Counted from the stretch's first letter, positions 1 through 10,666 are shown. The stretch: DNA of 64,000 nucleotides from Pleionea litopenaei (GCF_031198435.1 NZ_CP133548.1:3630001-3694000), one strand, 5' to 3'. A program made the numbers and translations. The notes: a model not told the origin generated them from the sequence alone.

Positions 1-99
1 ATTTTCAGGTGTTTGTTCGATAAAGATTGCAGAACAAACCGTCACGCCAACCAAGATTAAGGTTGCCCAACCACCGTATTTAAAGATCAGTCTTTGCAT
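1..99 (-). CDS. Partial membrane protein, DUF4199-like (N-terminus only)
   Basis: Only the first 33 codons are in the window; the gene runs off the left edge. The ATG is preceded by AGGA about 6 bases upstream. The visible residues start MQRLIFKYGG and continue into a hydrophobic helix (about residues 9-28), so this is the first membrane segment of an inner-membrane protein. It lies about 90 bp downstream of the membrane LuxR-type gene on the same strand and the two N-termini resemble each other (MQRLIFKY versus MRRLILKY). In related bacteria this regulator type is commonly paired with a DUF4199 membrane protein, so I infer that family; the fragment is too short to prove it. Confidence 0.6.
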   Translation of the reverse strand, partial: MQRLIFKYGGWATLILVGVTVCSAIFIEQTPEN

Positions 100-190
100 T
101 GTTATTCCTTATAACCTGTTAGTCATTTCACAGACGCCAGTGTGCTGATTTACTTGAGTTTTGGCTATCACCCAATTGGGTGATTGAGTA

Positions 191-607
191 CTAATTTATT
201 ATTTTCAACAGCTTAGCTTCGCTTACCGCCTGCGTTCGGTTACTCACTTCCAGTTTAGTGTACAGGTTGTTGAGGTGAGTTTTAATGGTATTGGTCGACA
301 AAGAAAGTAGGCGCGCGATCTCTTTATTGCTGTATCCGTGGCTCAATAACTCCAATACCTCAAGTTCTCTTTCACTGTATTCAGCGCGCAGTGATTGATT
401 GAGTCTTTCCGCTTGCACAGGCACGTGGGCTTTGGCTCTTTGCCAGCGCCAAACAACGTAGGCGCCCAGTGATAAAAATACTAATGCAATCAAGCCCGCA
501 TACAGGCTTAACGCTTCTTGATAACGAAAGAAGTGGTATTCCACAGCTTTAAGGATGGAAAGAAGTATTAACAGCGCTGTGGCGTATTTCAGTATGAGTC
601 GGCGCAC
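191..607 (-). CDS. Membrane-anchored LuxR-type helix-turn-helix regulator
   Basis: The 138-residue protein has two predicted membrane helices (about 6-24 and 32-53) followed by a LuxR/GerE helix-turn-helix at about 75-135, with the family's ERELEVLELLSHGYSNKEIA and TNTIKTHLNNLYTKL motifs. There is no receiver domain, so control probably works through the membrane segment or the neighbouring membrane protein. The chosen start is GTG. It is supported by the likeness of the resulting N-terminus to that of the next gene, with no strong ribosome-binding site. Its target genes cannot be read from the sequence. It probably forms an operon with the truncated gene at the left edge. Confidence 0.82.
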   Translation of the reverse strand: MRRLILKYATALLILLSILKAVEYHFFRYQEALSLYAGLIALVFLSLGAYVVWRWQRAKAHVPVQAERLNQSLRAEYSERELEVLELLSHGYSNKEIARLLSLSTNTIKTHLNNLYTKLEVSNRTQAVSEAKLLKIIN

Positions 608-726
608 TGAATGGGTAATCTCTTATTAACAAGGTGTTCGATAGAATACTTCATTATACCCGCTGGTTTTAAATTCTCGACACAGTGAGAGTCTTCAGAG
701 ATGATGTCCTCGCGCTGCGCAAGAAA

Positions 727-783
727 GGGATTATGAATCAACTTAGGGATTATGAATCAATTTAGGGATTATGAATCAATTTT
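727..783. repeat. 19-bp tandem repeat, three copies
   Basis: Three consecutive 19-base units begin at 727, 746 and 765, each starting GGGATTATGAATCAA and differing at one or two positions near the end. They sit in the intergenic region upstream of the small gene at 861. Several other intergenic regions here hold similar triplications with unrelated unit sequences. Confidence 0.85.
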
Positions 784-860
784 AGGTAATCGCTTTTAAT
801 CAATCAATCCAGGCGCCTAGCAAGAACCCATTTTTTAATTGCTAATTTAGGGAGGAATTA

Positions 861-1118
861 ATGGCCATTTACATAGAAGCTCGTGTGAAAACAGCGATGA
901 TTGTGCACGGCTATGACCAAGAAAACCAAGAAGTTGTCGAATCTATTGATGACTCAGAGTACACCAGAAAGCTGATTCAGGTGGATCGGATATTGTCGAT
1001 CAGTGAAGACTTTCTATTGGTCAGTTCTAATCATGGACGAGTGATGTATTGGCATTACGATGAGTCGCTCGATGAAATAAAGCAGCGCCTACTCGACGCT
1101 GGCATCGTTATTGGATAA
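861..1118 (+). CDS. Small hypothetical cytoplasmic protein (85 aa)
   Basis: I do not recognise the family. The ATG is preceded by a strong GGAGG ribosome-binding site about 5 bases upstream, and the ORF ends cleanly before the convergent nuclease gene, which makes it a convincing gene. The protein is acidic, has no signal peptide or membrane helix, and reads like a small alpha/beta domain with several beta-strand-like stretches. Nothing in the context suggests a role. Confidence 0.7.
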   Translation: MAIYIEARVKTAMIVHGYDQENQEVVESIDDSEYTRKLIQVDRILSISEDFLLVSSNHGRVMYWHYDESLDEIKQRLLDAGIVIG

Positions 1119-1175
1119 GGCAATAGGTAATAGAGCTGTCTCTTAACCACGCTTTACTTTTTTAGTACGGTAAAT

Positions 1176-1613
1176 CTAGTTTGAGCAAAAGTCGGTTTTT
1201 CGACCTTGGTAAGGGCGACCAAGCTTTTGCTCAATTAGTAAATCGGCTAAATTTTTACCATCGACCCAAACTTCAGCGACGATGCGAAAGTACTTTCCTC
1301 GTGTTAGGGCTCTTAGTTCGACCTGCTTTGCTGCTCTTAAAGTCGCAACGGTAAACTGCTTCGCTTGTCGAGCGAGCTGTTTTTCTGCCTCACACTGACC
1401 TCTAAGCTCAGGAGTATCTACCCCTTTTACTCGAATGGGCACCCGCTCGCCGATGATTTTGGGCCAACTTTTAATGTTGACCCGAAAGGTATCACCGTCA
1501 TAGATCGAGGTGATTTCATCGACCATCACCGACTCGAAGTTTTGTCCGAAAGTCGGCACCGAGTAATTTAAAAATAGGATTAATAATGTGAAATAGAGAG
1601 CTTTTGACAACAT
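1176..1613 (-). CDS. Secreted thermonuclease-family (SNase-like) nuclease
   Basis: The protein (about 145 aa from this start) begins with a signal peptide (MLSKALYFTLLILFLNYSVPTFG). The mature part is a staphylococcal-nuclease fold: IYDGDTFRV, then PIRVKGVDTPELRGQ, which carries the equivalents of catalytic Arg35, Asp40 and Glu43 of the S. aureus enzyme, and YFRIVAEVWVDGK, with the Arg87 equivalent. It should be a periplasmic or secreted Ca-dependent DNA/RNA hydrolase. An upstream in-frame start would add 20 basic residues before the signal peptide; the internal ATG at 1613 fits a secreted protein better. It is a single gene, convergent with the small gene at 861. Confidence 0.88.
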   Translation of the reverse strand: MLSKALYFTLLILFLNYSVPTFGQNFESVMVDEITSIYDGDTFRVNIKSWPKIIGERVPIRVKGVDTPELRGQCEAEKQLARQAKQFTVATLRAAKQVELRALTRGKYFRIVAEVWVDGKNLADLLIEQKLGRPYQGRKTDFCSN

Positions 1614-1862
1614 GAACTTACGTCGAACGATGAGCGGAGAGGTCAGATTATAACGCCTATAGCGATAGCGCAAGCGGAGATAGTCAAGTGGTCGTTAGGC
1701 AAGGGTACAAGAGTCGTTTAAAAGAATAGATACATTGCCTAGCTTTTCGAGCGCGGTAATATCAACTCTCAAATAAATTTGCAGACGATAGGGAACCTCG
1801 CTAATATCTCTGGCCGCAATTTAGGCTAATAAGAAAGATGTTATAAAAAGGAGATTTACCGG

Positions 1863-4013
1863 ATGTTTCGGATACTGTTTTTGGCAGTGTCATTGCTTGT
1901 GCTGTCAGCGTGTGGTGGTGGAAGCAGTGGGAAAAGCTACTCAATTTCATTAGATAAAAACCAACTCAATTACGTGACTGAATTCCAACAATGGGTGGTT
2001 GCACGCGTGACCGTTGACTACCAGGGCGATGGTGTGTTGGTCGGCGTTCCGCCGGGCCAGTCCTTACCCGGTTGGATAAATATTCGAACCATCAGCAATA
2101 CTACAGGGCGCGCTGTCTTTGATATTGAGATGTATGGCGAATCATATTCTGGCTCTTACAGCCAAACGCTAAGGTTTGTTACCGGTAGCGCTGACGATGC
2201 TTCAACGGCGACCTATAAAGATTTGCGTGTCAATTTACGCTCTGTTGCTCCGGTGGAATTTGCGACCATGTTAGGTCAATCTGAAGCGCCTGCTGCTCGA
2301 GTTCTGGAGCTTTCTGCTACTCAGTTTGCTGAAAATTATAATGTACAAGTTGAGTACGGTTCGTCATCAGAGTCGGATTGGCTAGAGGTCACCAAAGGTA
2401 GTTCTAGTTTCGAAGCTCAAGTCAGCCGTTTAGATGTACCCACCGGTAATTACTCCGCGCGGGTATTATTTGTTCTTGGTACCAGTATTCAAGCCGAACG
2501 CATCGTTTCTTTAAATGTGACAGAACCCGCTTTAGAAGTCGCACCAATCTCCGCTAAGGTGATTGATGAAACGACTCAAGTGAGTGATTTGTCTTTTACC
2601 GCCAATGCTTCCAATAACAGCAGCGTGTTAACTTGGCGAGTCGGAGAATTTTCTGAATTATTGGAGGTCAGCAAGGCGTCTGACGAACAAGGCATTGATG
2701 TTAGCGTCAAACTCGACGGATTAGACAGTCTAGCGAATGGCGAATACGACGGTTGGTTTGACATCATTTCTTCTCACCCCTATTCGGCAGGTGAAACGAC
2801 TACTCGTTATACTTTCGACTTAACCGTTGATTTTGCGGGTGTTGAACATGTCTCGCCAAAAGTGGTGTACACCGGCCGCAGTCAAAAGGTGTTGGTTGCA
2901 GGGGCGAATCTTGCTGCCATTGACGACGCCACGTTTTTGGCATCGCAGGCCATTACTGCCATTGAGCGGATCAGTGACTCACAAGTTGAGTTAACGACGA
3001 ATGCAAGTGCTGCGGTTGGAAACTATCCTTTTGAAGTCGCGAATCAATTGGGTATTAATCGTGTCACAGGTGAGTTAGTGGTTAAGTCAGACCCCATTTT
3101 CCCTATCGGTGAAGTGAGTCTACCGAAACCTGCTTACCAGGTGATTTACGATGCGCAACGAGAACAGTTTTATTTCCCAGGAAATTGGGAAGATAGTTAC
3201 GTTTACCGAGTATTTAATGATGGCAACACTTGGCAGTACGCTACCTATGAAATTGATCGCCCAGCAGGCATTGCTCTCACTCGTGATGGTTCAAAGCTTA
3301 TTGTTGGCACTTATGATTGCGCGGTAAAAGAAATCGACTTGACCACCAATGTCGTTGAAGACGGACAGCAACTGGACGGCTGCTACTACAATGAGTTTGG
3401 GTTTATTGGTCAATTCTATACGGGGCTAACGGTTATAGCTGATACCAATCAATGGCCATCCATGTGGCAATATCCGAGTTGGACAGGAGTGCCTTTTAAT
3501 GTGCCTTCAGAACACAGCCCAATCGGAATGATCAGTGATTACGGCACTCATATGATTTGGGCCGGAGCACCAACCACGACTGGCGATAGAACGGCTTATA
3601 TTTACAACGCTAAAACCAATGAAATGACGCCATGGTCAACGCAAGCGGGCGATTACTATTTAATGTATTTATTCAGTATGAGTGCTCGTGGCGAACGCTT
3701 CATTCACGACCGAGATCTGTATGATGAAAATTTAGCTTATGTGGGTTCTATTGGCTCGACGACTGATGCGCTAAGTATCGCTGGGTTATCACCTGATGGC
3801 TCTCGAGCAGCTTTGTTTGACTATGAAACTAAGACTGTGTCGATCTATGACACGAGCTTGAACTCGGGAGAAATAGTCGATCTTAATATCGAGCTCTCTG
3901 TAGCTGATGCACGAGCGACACGTATTCTTTTTTCAGAAGACAATCAGTATTTATTTGTATTTTCTACAAACGTCGATCGAACGTCAGGTAAGTTATCGGT
4001 TTTTGCTTTATAA
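1863..4013 (+). CDS. Large lipoprotein with Ig-like region and C-terminal beta-propeller
   Basis: A lipoprotein signal peptide ends in the lipobox LSAC, followed by a Gly/Ser-rich linker, so the 716-residue protein is probably anchored in the outer membrane. Residues of about 25-320 look like tandem beta-sandwich (Ig/BACON-like) modules. About 325-410 resembles an IPT/TIG-type domain (HVSPKVVYTGRSQKVLVAGAN). About 415-716 contains propeller-like blades (ALTRDGSKLIVGTYD, LSPDGSRAALFDYETKTVSIYD). A good GGAG site precedes the ATG and a strong hairpin follows the stop. The function is unknown; adhesion, polysaccharide binding or a surface scaffold are all possible. Confidence 0.8.
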   Translation: MFRILFLAVSLLVLSACGGGSSGKSYSISLDKNQLNYVTEFQQWVVARVTVDYQGDGVLVGVPPGQSLPGWINIRTISNTTGRAVFDIEMYGESYSGSYSQTLRFVTGSADDASTATYKDLRVNLRSVAPVEFATMLGQSEAPAARVLELSATQFAENYNVQVEYGSSSESDWLEVTKGSSSFEAQVSRLDVPTGNYSARVLFVLGTSIQAERIVSLNVTEPALEVAPISAKVIDETTQVSDLSFTANASNNSSVLTWRVGEFSELLEVSKASDEQGIDVSVKLDGLDSLANGEYDGWFDIISSHPYSAGETTTRYTFDLTVDFAGVEHVSPKVVYTGRSQKVLVAGANLAAIDDATFLASQAITAIERISDSQVELTTNASAAVGNYPFEVANQLGINRVTGELVVKSDPIFPIGEVSLPKPAYQVIYDAQREQFYFPGNWEDSYVYRVFNDGNTWQYATYEIDRPAGIALTRDGSKLIVGTYDCAVKEIDLTTNVVEDGQQLDGCYYNEFGFIGQFYTGLTVIADTNQWPSMWQYPSWTGVPFNVPSEHSPIGMISDYGTHMIWAGAPTTTGDRTAYIYNAKTNEMTPWSTQAGDYYLMYLFSMSARGERFIHDRDLYDENLAYVGSIGSTTDALSIAGLSPDGSRAALFDYETKTVSIYDTSLNSGEIVDLNIELSVADARATRILFSEDNQYLFVFSTNVDRTSGKLSVFAL

Positions 4014-4034
4014 AAACTCGATTTTCAGCAAAAG

Positions 4035-4063
4035 AAAAAGCCGGCGATTTAGCCGGCTTTTTT
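4035..4063. terminator. Rho-independent terminator, probably bidirectional
   Basis: A GC-rich 6-bp stem (GCCGGC/GCCGGC), extended by flanking A and T runs, encloses a 6-base loop. It lies between the convergent genes ending at 4013 (+) and 4080 (-) and has a U-tract in both directions. Confidence 0.9.
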
Positions 4064-4079
4064 GTATCGATAAAATGCT

Positions 4080-4721
4080 TTAAACGACTTCGACGACCGG
4101 ATCATTTTTAACAAAGTAGACAGCCAAAATGAGTAATGCAACTGGAAATAATATAATGTTTAAGGCGGCTAATAAAATGGTCAATTGAAACAAACAACTG
4201 ATCATCAATAAAACTGAAAATACCTTTAGCAGTGTCGGTATTTGAGAGTGCCGGAACAAAAGCACAATAGAAAAGACCCCGCCACATATGGCATAGATGA
4301 ACAAAGCCGAAAACGCTAAGAATAAGACTGTATCGGTTATATTCTCCATACTGATGGGAGAGACTGGGTCAGTTTTAAAACTTAAACTCATATCGACCAG
4401 CACTGACGCATGAAATACAGCGACGGATACGATCATCATCCACAACATGATTTTAGCGCTGGCGACGTTGAGTTGATCCGCTAACGCTTTGCGCAGTGAC
4501 CAAAGCACATAGATTTCGAGTATTCCGATGACGATAAATAAAAAATCAAATGCGCTAAAGTTTTGTAAGTCTTGTTGCAACTCTAAATACCAATCCGTGC
4601 TGGAGGATAGAAATAAATTGCCCCAATAAAAAGGGAATAATGCCGCCAGAAGCAAGGCGGCGACTGCCGGTAAGTAGTTTCGTTGGTTCGTCGGTTCGGT
4701 CATCTCTGTCACCTGTTCCAT
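4080..4721 (-). CDS. Multipass membrane protein, DUF2975-like by context
   Basis: This 213-residue protein has five or six hydrophobic segments (about 15-38, 58-76, 90-110, 129-156 and 163-204) and no recognised catalytic motif. It lies 80 bp downstream of, and on the same strand as, a short XRE regulator of the YozG type. Such regulators are frequently paired with DUF2975 membrane proteins, so I suggest that family from context and length rather than from a motif. It probably shares the promoter and operator at about 5068-5094. Confidence 0.65.
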   Translation of the reverse strand: MEQVTEMTEPTNQRNYLPAVAALLLAALFPFYWGNLFLSSSTDWYLELQQDLQNFSAFDFLFIVIGILEIYVLWSLRKALADQLNVASAKIMLWMMIVSVAVFHASVLVDMSLSFKTDPVSPISMENITDTVLFLAFSALFIYAICGGVFSIVLLFRHSQIPTLLKVFSVLLMISCLFQLTILLAALNIILFPVALLILAVYFVKNDPVVEVV

Positions 4722-4801
4722 AATTACTCCTTAATCATAACGTTTGCTTTTTAGCCGCTCCTTCAGCAAGAAGAAGATTCGCTCTCGTGAACGTTTGCTG
4801 T

Positions 4802-5029
4802 TTATCGGTTGTTGTCAGTCGATGATGGTTCTTGGTAGCGAAGCAAGTCGCCCGGCTGACATTGCAAAGCTTGGCAAATGGCTTCGAGAGTACTGAACCG
4901 AATCGCCTTCACTTTGCCCGTTTTTAATAACGACAAGTTGGTCATAGAGACCCCTGTTCGCTGAGACAATTCGGTGAGTGACATCTTTTTCTTTGCCAGC
5001 TCGATATCTAAATCAATGTGTATATTCAT
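4802..5029 (-). CDS. Small XRE/Cro-CI-type transcriptional regulator (YozG-like)
   Basis: This is a compact 75-residue helix-turn-helix protein. It starts MNIHIDLDIELAKKKM, then MSLTELSQRTGVSMTNLSLL (helices 1-3 of the HTH), KVKAIRFSTLEAICQALQCQPGDLL, and a short tail. This layout matches the YozG/Cro-CI group of stand-alone repressors. An upstream in-frame start would add 12 residues; the ATG at 5029 gives the family's usual N-terminus. A 27-bp near-perfect palindrome lies about 40 bp upstream, suggesting autoregulation. The membrane protein downstream is the likely co-regulated partner. Confidence 0.85.
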   Translation of the reverse strand: MNIHIDLDIELAKKKMSLTELSQRTGVSMTNLSLLKTGKVKAIRFSTLEAICQALQCQPGDLLRYQEPSSTDNNR

Positions 5030-5067
5030 GCTATTTACTTTAAATCGGAAGTTTACGAAAAACAACT

Positions 5068-5094
5068 ATTATTTTATGATAATCGTAAAATAAT
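5068..5094. promoter_or_regulatory. Palindromic operator candidate for the XRE regulator
   Basis: Two 13-base arms, ATTATTTTATGAT and ATCGTAAAATAAT, flank one central base and differ by a single mismatch. The element is 39-65 bp upstream of the XRE start codon and contains a TAAAAT-like -10 sequence on the minus strand. That position is where a repressor would block its own promoter. Confidence 0.6.
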
Positions 5095-5256
5095 ATTCGT
5101 TGAACATAATGTTTTCGATAAGAAGGAGTGATAAGATCAGGTAAATCAACGGGTTACTAATGAGAGCGGCAAAAGGGTGAATAAAGTACAAACTGGGCAA
5201 GGTAGTTGGAGAATTTAAGGCGGGTAAGGCTTGGGGTGTCAAATGAAGATTACTTA

Positions 5257-5292
5257 CAAAAAAATGCCCGCAGTGGCGGGCATTCTTTTTTT
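5257..5292 (-). terminator. Terminator downstream of katG
   Basis: A 9-bp stem (AATGCCCGC/GCGGGCATT) with a 4-base loop is flanked by A and T runs. It lies about 100 bp past the katG stop and works for minus-strand transcription; the opposite strand also has a U-tract. Confidence 0.88.
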
Positions 5293-5392
5293 GCAAAGGA
5301 GTATCGTTTCTTGCAGTGGTCAGTGGTTGAGCACTTTTGACTGGTTAAACGATCTCCGCTGGCTAGAACGATGATTGATTAGAACATCGTTT

Positions 5393-7627
<2,235 letters not shown>

Positions 7628-7846
7628 TTAGAGTTTTTTGTCGTTTAAGGTACAGCTAACACCCTCCTTAAAAACTATACACCGAAACTTACGATTGCGG
7701 TTGGAAAACTCGATTCAAAAAATAGATTACAGTAATAGTCGAATTTTTATATTGAAAAGTGCAATGCAGCAATTGAAAGATGAGATAGGAAATAATGAAC
7801 CAGTCGTTTAAAATAGAGCGAAATTCACTTGAAAGTAATAGTTACA

Positions 7847-8119
7847 ATGATTCATATTTCGAAACAAGCCATTGTTTGGTCGATAGCATTAACGGGAGCC
7901 GTTTTAGTTGTTCCATTGATCGCTATGCAGCTCACTGATCAGGTGAGTTGGAAAACTGGAGATTTTGTTGTAGCGGCAGCCATGGTTCTTGTCGCCAGCC
8001 TGATGTATTTTCATATCACCCAAAGGCAACGCAAACAAACGAATAAATTACTCTGGGGTCTATTAATTGGCCTACTTTTGATTAGCGTTTGGGTTGTTCT
8101 AGCAATCGATATTATTTAA
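7847..8119 (+). CDS. Small three-helix inner-membrane protein
   Basis: From the ATG at 7847 the protein is 90 residues with three hydrophobic helices (about 6-22, 34-52 and 63-83) separated by short loops; an earlier TTG would add six residues. The central VSWKTGDFVVAAAMVL stretch resembles a small uncharacterised membrane family seen in marine gammaproteobacteria and Bacteroidetes, a resemblance recalled rather than searched. It is divergent from katG across about 230 bp. The function is unknown. Confidence 0.72.
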   Translation: MIHISKQAIVWSIALTGAVLVVPLIAMQLTDQVSWKTGDFVVAAAMVLVASLMYFHITQRQRKQTNKLLWGLLIGLLLISVWVVLAIDII

Positions 8120-8156
8120 CTGGATTGGATTTTTAAGCTTGTTTTATTTGAAAAGT

Positions 8157-8195
8157 AAAAAATGCGCCTCAGTCGACAGACATAGGCGCTTTTAA
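8157..8195. terminator. Weak hairpin terminator between convergent genes
   Basis: A 6-bp stem (GCGCCT at 8164-8169 and AGGCGC at 8184-8189) with a 14-base loop is flanked by an A-run and a short T-run. It lies between the gene ending at 8119 and the convergent gene ending at 8266. Confidence 0.5.
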
Positions 8196-8265
8196 ATCCG
8201 ATTGTTTTTATTATCAAGCGACGGGATTTTCTTTTACCTGCTTGACTTGCGAAAGAGCGGGATAA

Positions 8266-8685
8266 TTAAAAACGGTAGCGAAGGCCAATGGCGCCGTCGA
8301 CATCGAAGTCATTGTCGTTATTAAAGTCGTAATGTGGCACGGCTTGGACATAAGCGTATAAATTTTTGTCGAGACCAAATTGCAAACCTAGCGGTAAGCG
8401 AATTCCGACACGGTCTTCAATGACATCATTGTTCGCTTCTCGATCTTCAAAAAATGCACCAGCATCGATATATAGAATCAGAGACTTATTGTCGTTATAA
8501 AAATTTTGCAATCGAACATCAAATGCCGCTGCATCGCCATTTAAAAACAAACTGTATCGACTAAATTGCGCCGTTACACCTACATCTAAGTCGTAGGCAA
8601 TACCCAAGTCAATGTTGCCTTTTGCTTCAACCGAATGAGCGGTAAACGCACTGATTAAACATAAACCGATTAATAATTTTTTCAT
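8266..8685 (-). CDS. Small outer-membrane beta-barrel-like protein
   Basis: The 139-residue protein has a Sec signal peptide (MKKLLIGLCLISAFTAHSVEA). The rest is dominated by alternating hydrophobic/polar strands, and the chain ends in an aromatic residue (GLRYRF), as outer-membrane barrel proteins often do. Its Asp-rich loops (FNNDNDFDVDGA) are typical of periplasmic turns or cation binding. About six to eight strands could form, so a small OmpW/OmpA-like barrel is plausible. No specific family is recognised and no operon partner is evident. Confidence 0.72.
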   Translation of the reverse strand: MKKLLIGLCLISAFTAHSVEAKGNIDLGIAYDLDVGVTAQFSRYSLFLNGDAAAFDVRLQNFYNDNKSLILYIDAGAFFEDREANNDVIEDRVGIRLPLGLQFGLDKNLYAYVQAVPHYDFNNDNDFDVDGAIGLRYRF

Positions 8686-8905
8686 AGTTGCTCCCGTTAT
8701 TGTTAAATTTTGTAAATCATAACGGATTCAAGTCAGCAATAATGAAAACTAAGTCGCGATTTGAGATTGTTTATAGAATAAAGGTGTTATTTATACGTGA
8801 TTAAGGCATGATTCGATTTCACGAAATGGAGTTTTGCTTTGGTTCTTGACGTATACGGGTAAAAACACTCGCTCAAAATGAAAATCAACCAGTTATCCTT
8901 CGAAC

Positions 8906-10018
8906 ATGAAAAATAAAAATTATAATGAATTTATAAAAGATATATTAGCGATTAAAGATTCGTGTGACCTATCAAAAGATTATCATCAGCTACCGCTGTA
9001 TCAACAATTAGAAAGACAAGTGCATAATTTTAATTGTCATGATGATACGCGTTATTCAATAGCTTACTCTGCGAATGTCAAATATTGGCTGTATGGCGTT
9101 CTACTACTGCTGATATTACTTGGCATATTCGTTGTGGTCTATACGCAAATTGAAAAACAACTTGAGCATTATTATGGGGAAGAGTTTGCTAAAGTTTGTG
9201 TTGAGCACCCTGATGCGAAAGATTGCCATCCGATTCAGATGATGCAGAGTCAACAAAGCGACCGGCTCGATCTATTAAAATTCACTTTACCGGTTGCCAT
9301 AACACTCATTGTATTTTTCTTTTCAAATGCTTTTTTTCCCGCTCGTAGGCAGGCCGTTGAAACAGAGAAGAAACGTACTGCGATGCTGTCAATTCTAGAG
9401 GCCGATGTAAACGACACGTTAGTTTGGTATGGAATCTGTCCGCAAATGCTTAGTTTGTTTGATAAAGAGTTTGTTGGTGATGATTGTCAAGCTCATACCG
9501 ACTGGCAATATAAATTGTCCTCGCCCATTTGCTCACAAATAATCCATGTGCTTCGCCGTTACATTCTAAACTTTCAAAATCAATGTTTTGAGCATGGGAG
9601 TTTTATTGATCATCGTCCCTACTTGGTTTTTAACGGAGACTTTACTGGTGTTGAATTGATCAGGGATGATGATTTTTGGATTCTTAATAATGCCGTATGC
9701 AACCGTTACACCGCAATGGTGTCGAACGGAGAATCATTAAAGTCTGGTATTCAACAAGTTGAGGGGGATTCATTTTTAGACATCATCAATAAAACGCAAG
9801 ATTTTAAGCGATTGGTCATGGGGATTTTTTCGAGTATCGAAATGTATATTGAGCAGTTAGAGAAAACGGTTGAATGCCGTATTGCGATAAAAAACAACGA
9901 AAAGCGAATGCCTTTGGATCCCAATCAAGTTTGGTTAGGGTTAGTCGCGCAGGCAAATCAGTCGAGTCTCCATCATGAAATGTATGAATTGGCCGATGTC
10001 ATTCAATCAATGAAGTAA
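8906..10018 (+). CDS. Hypothetical membrane protein with two transmembrane helices
   Basis: The 370-residue protein has a short cytoplasmic N-terminus, a helix at about 60-80, a roughly 45-residue loop with several charged residues and two Cys, a second helix at about 126-144, and a long cytoplasmic C-terminal domain (about 150-370). That domain has scattered Cys, Trp and acidic residues but no motif I recognise. No strong ribosome-binding site precedes the ATG. It stands alone in the region, with about 220 bp upstream and 650 bp downstream free of long genes. No function is proposed. Confidence 0.7.
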   Translation: MKNKNYNEFIKDILAIKDSCDLSKDYHQLPLYQQLERQVHNFNCHDDTRYSIAYSANVKYWLYGVLLLLILLGIFVVVYTQIEKQLEHYYGEEFAKVCVEHPDAKDCHPIQMMQSQQSDRLDLLKFTLPVAITLIVFFFSNAFFPARRQAVETEKKRTAMLSILEADVNDTLVWYGICPQMLSLFDKEFVGDDCQAHTDWQYKLSSPICSQIIHVLRRYILNFQNQCFEHGSFIDHRPYLVFNGDFTGVELIRDDDFWILNNAVCNRYTAMVSNGESLKSGIQQVEGDSFLDIINKTQDFKRLVMGIFSSIEMYIEQLEKTVECRIAIKNNEKRMPLDPNQVWLGLVAQANQSSLHHEMYELADVIQSMK

Positions 10019-10055
10019 GTGTTTTTTGGGTCGGTTAGTTGGTGATTTTGAAGAG

Positions 10056-10106
10056 TGTTCTGGGGATAGTTCTGTTCTGAGGATGGCTTTGTTCTGAAGA
10101 CTGCAC
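10056..10106. repeat. 17-bp tandem repeat, three copies
   Basis: Consecutive units at 10056, 10073 and 10090 each begin TGTTCTG and share most of the following GGATGG-like bases, with divergence increasing in the third copy. The array lies just after the stop at 10018 and is not part of any gene I can support. Confidence 0.7.
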
Positions 10107-10611
10107 TGAGGAAAGCGAGAACATTAAAATAAAACGAGTAGGGTGGTTCGATGGAGTTTATATATTTAATATCTATGGAATTTATCTAGGTAATAAAAGT
10201 GAAGCGTGATAAAAGCGTTTGATTCGTGCTAAGAATTGATTAACACACGATGCTTACAGTACGCCTGGTTTTGGCCCTTTCATAAATCCGTCTCCTCAAG
10301 TCGAATGAGTCTAGCTTACTTGGTGGCGTTCTCAATGTCAAAGTTTTACCCAATTCAATAATCGATAAGCTTATAAATAGCAGGTTTTGTTGATGGTGAT
10401 TACTTCATTTTCGCGCGCCTATTGATAGTTTGGTAAGCGATTTATCCACCAATAGCCTTTTTCTTAATGGTTATCTCGAATCAAATAATTTAAGAGACTT
10501 GTCGCTTAAAGGATAAAGTTGGTCGTTCTCAGAACAATAAAAATCTCCCTATGTTCGATACTTAAGGTTGGTAAGAAAGGAGTGCGTAGTACCTGTTTGT
10601 CCTTACCGATT
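10107..10611. other. Long intergenic region upstream of the S8 protease
   Basis: No convincing gene is visible in this stretch. It is AT-rich and ends in a structured leader: GGTAAG (10570-10575) can pair with CTTACC (10602-10607). It probably holds the promoter and 5' untranslated region of the secreted protease gene. Confidence 0.5.
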
Positions 10612-10631
10612 CACCTCCTAGCGTTGAGGTG
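10612..10631 (+). promoter_or_regulatory. Leader hairpin of the S8 protease mRNA
   Basis: CACCTC (10612-10617) and GAGGTG (10626-10631) form a 6-bp stem with an 8-base loop, about 35 bases before the chosen start codon. No U-tract follows, so it is more likely a stability or translation-control element than a terminator. Confidence 0.35.
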
Positions 10632-10666
10632 TGGGAAAGACTAAAAAACTGATAAGGATCTTAATT

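Noticed and set aside
727-783. Tandem repeats considered as a CRISPR array or phage attachment site
   Set aside because: The units are directly adjacent with no spacers, only three copies, and there are no cas or integrase genes in the window.
5069-5296. 75-residue minus-strand reading frame between the XRE gene and katG
   Set aside because: It contains the katG terminator hairpin and the XRE operator palindrome, has no ribosome-binding site and resembles no protein.
7681-7740. ATAG-like tetramers upstream of katG considered as an OxyR site
   Set aside because: The spacing (13 bases between ATAG starts) does not fit the ATAG-N7-CTAT-N7-ATAG-N7-CTAT pattern.
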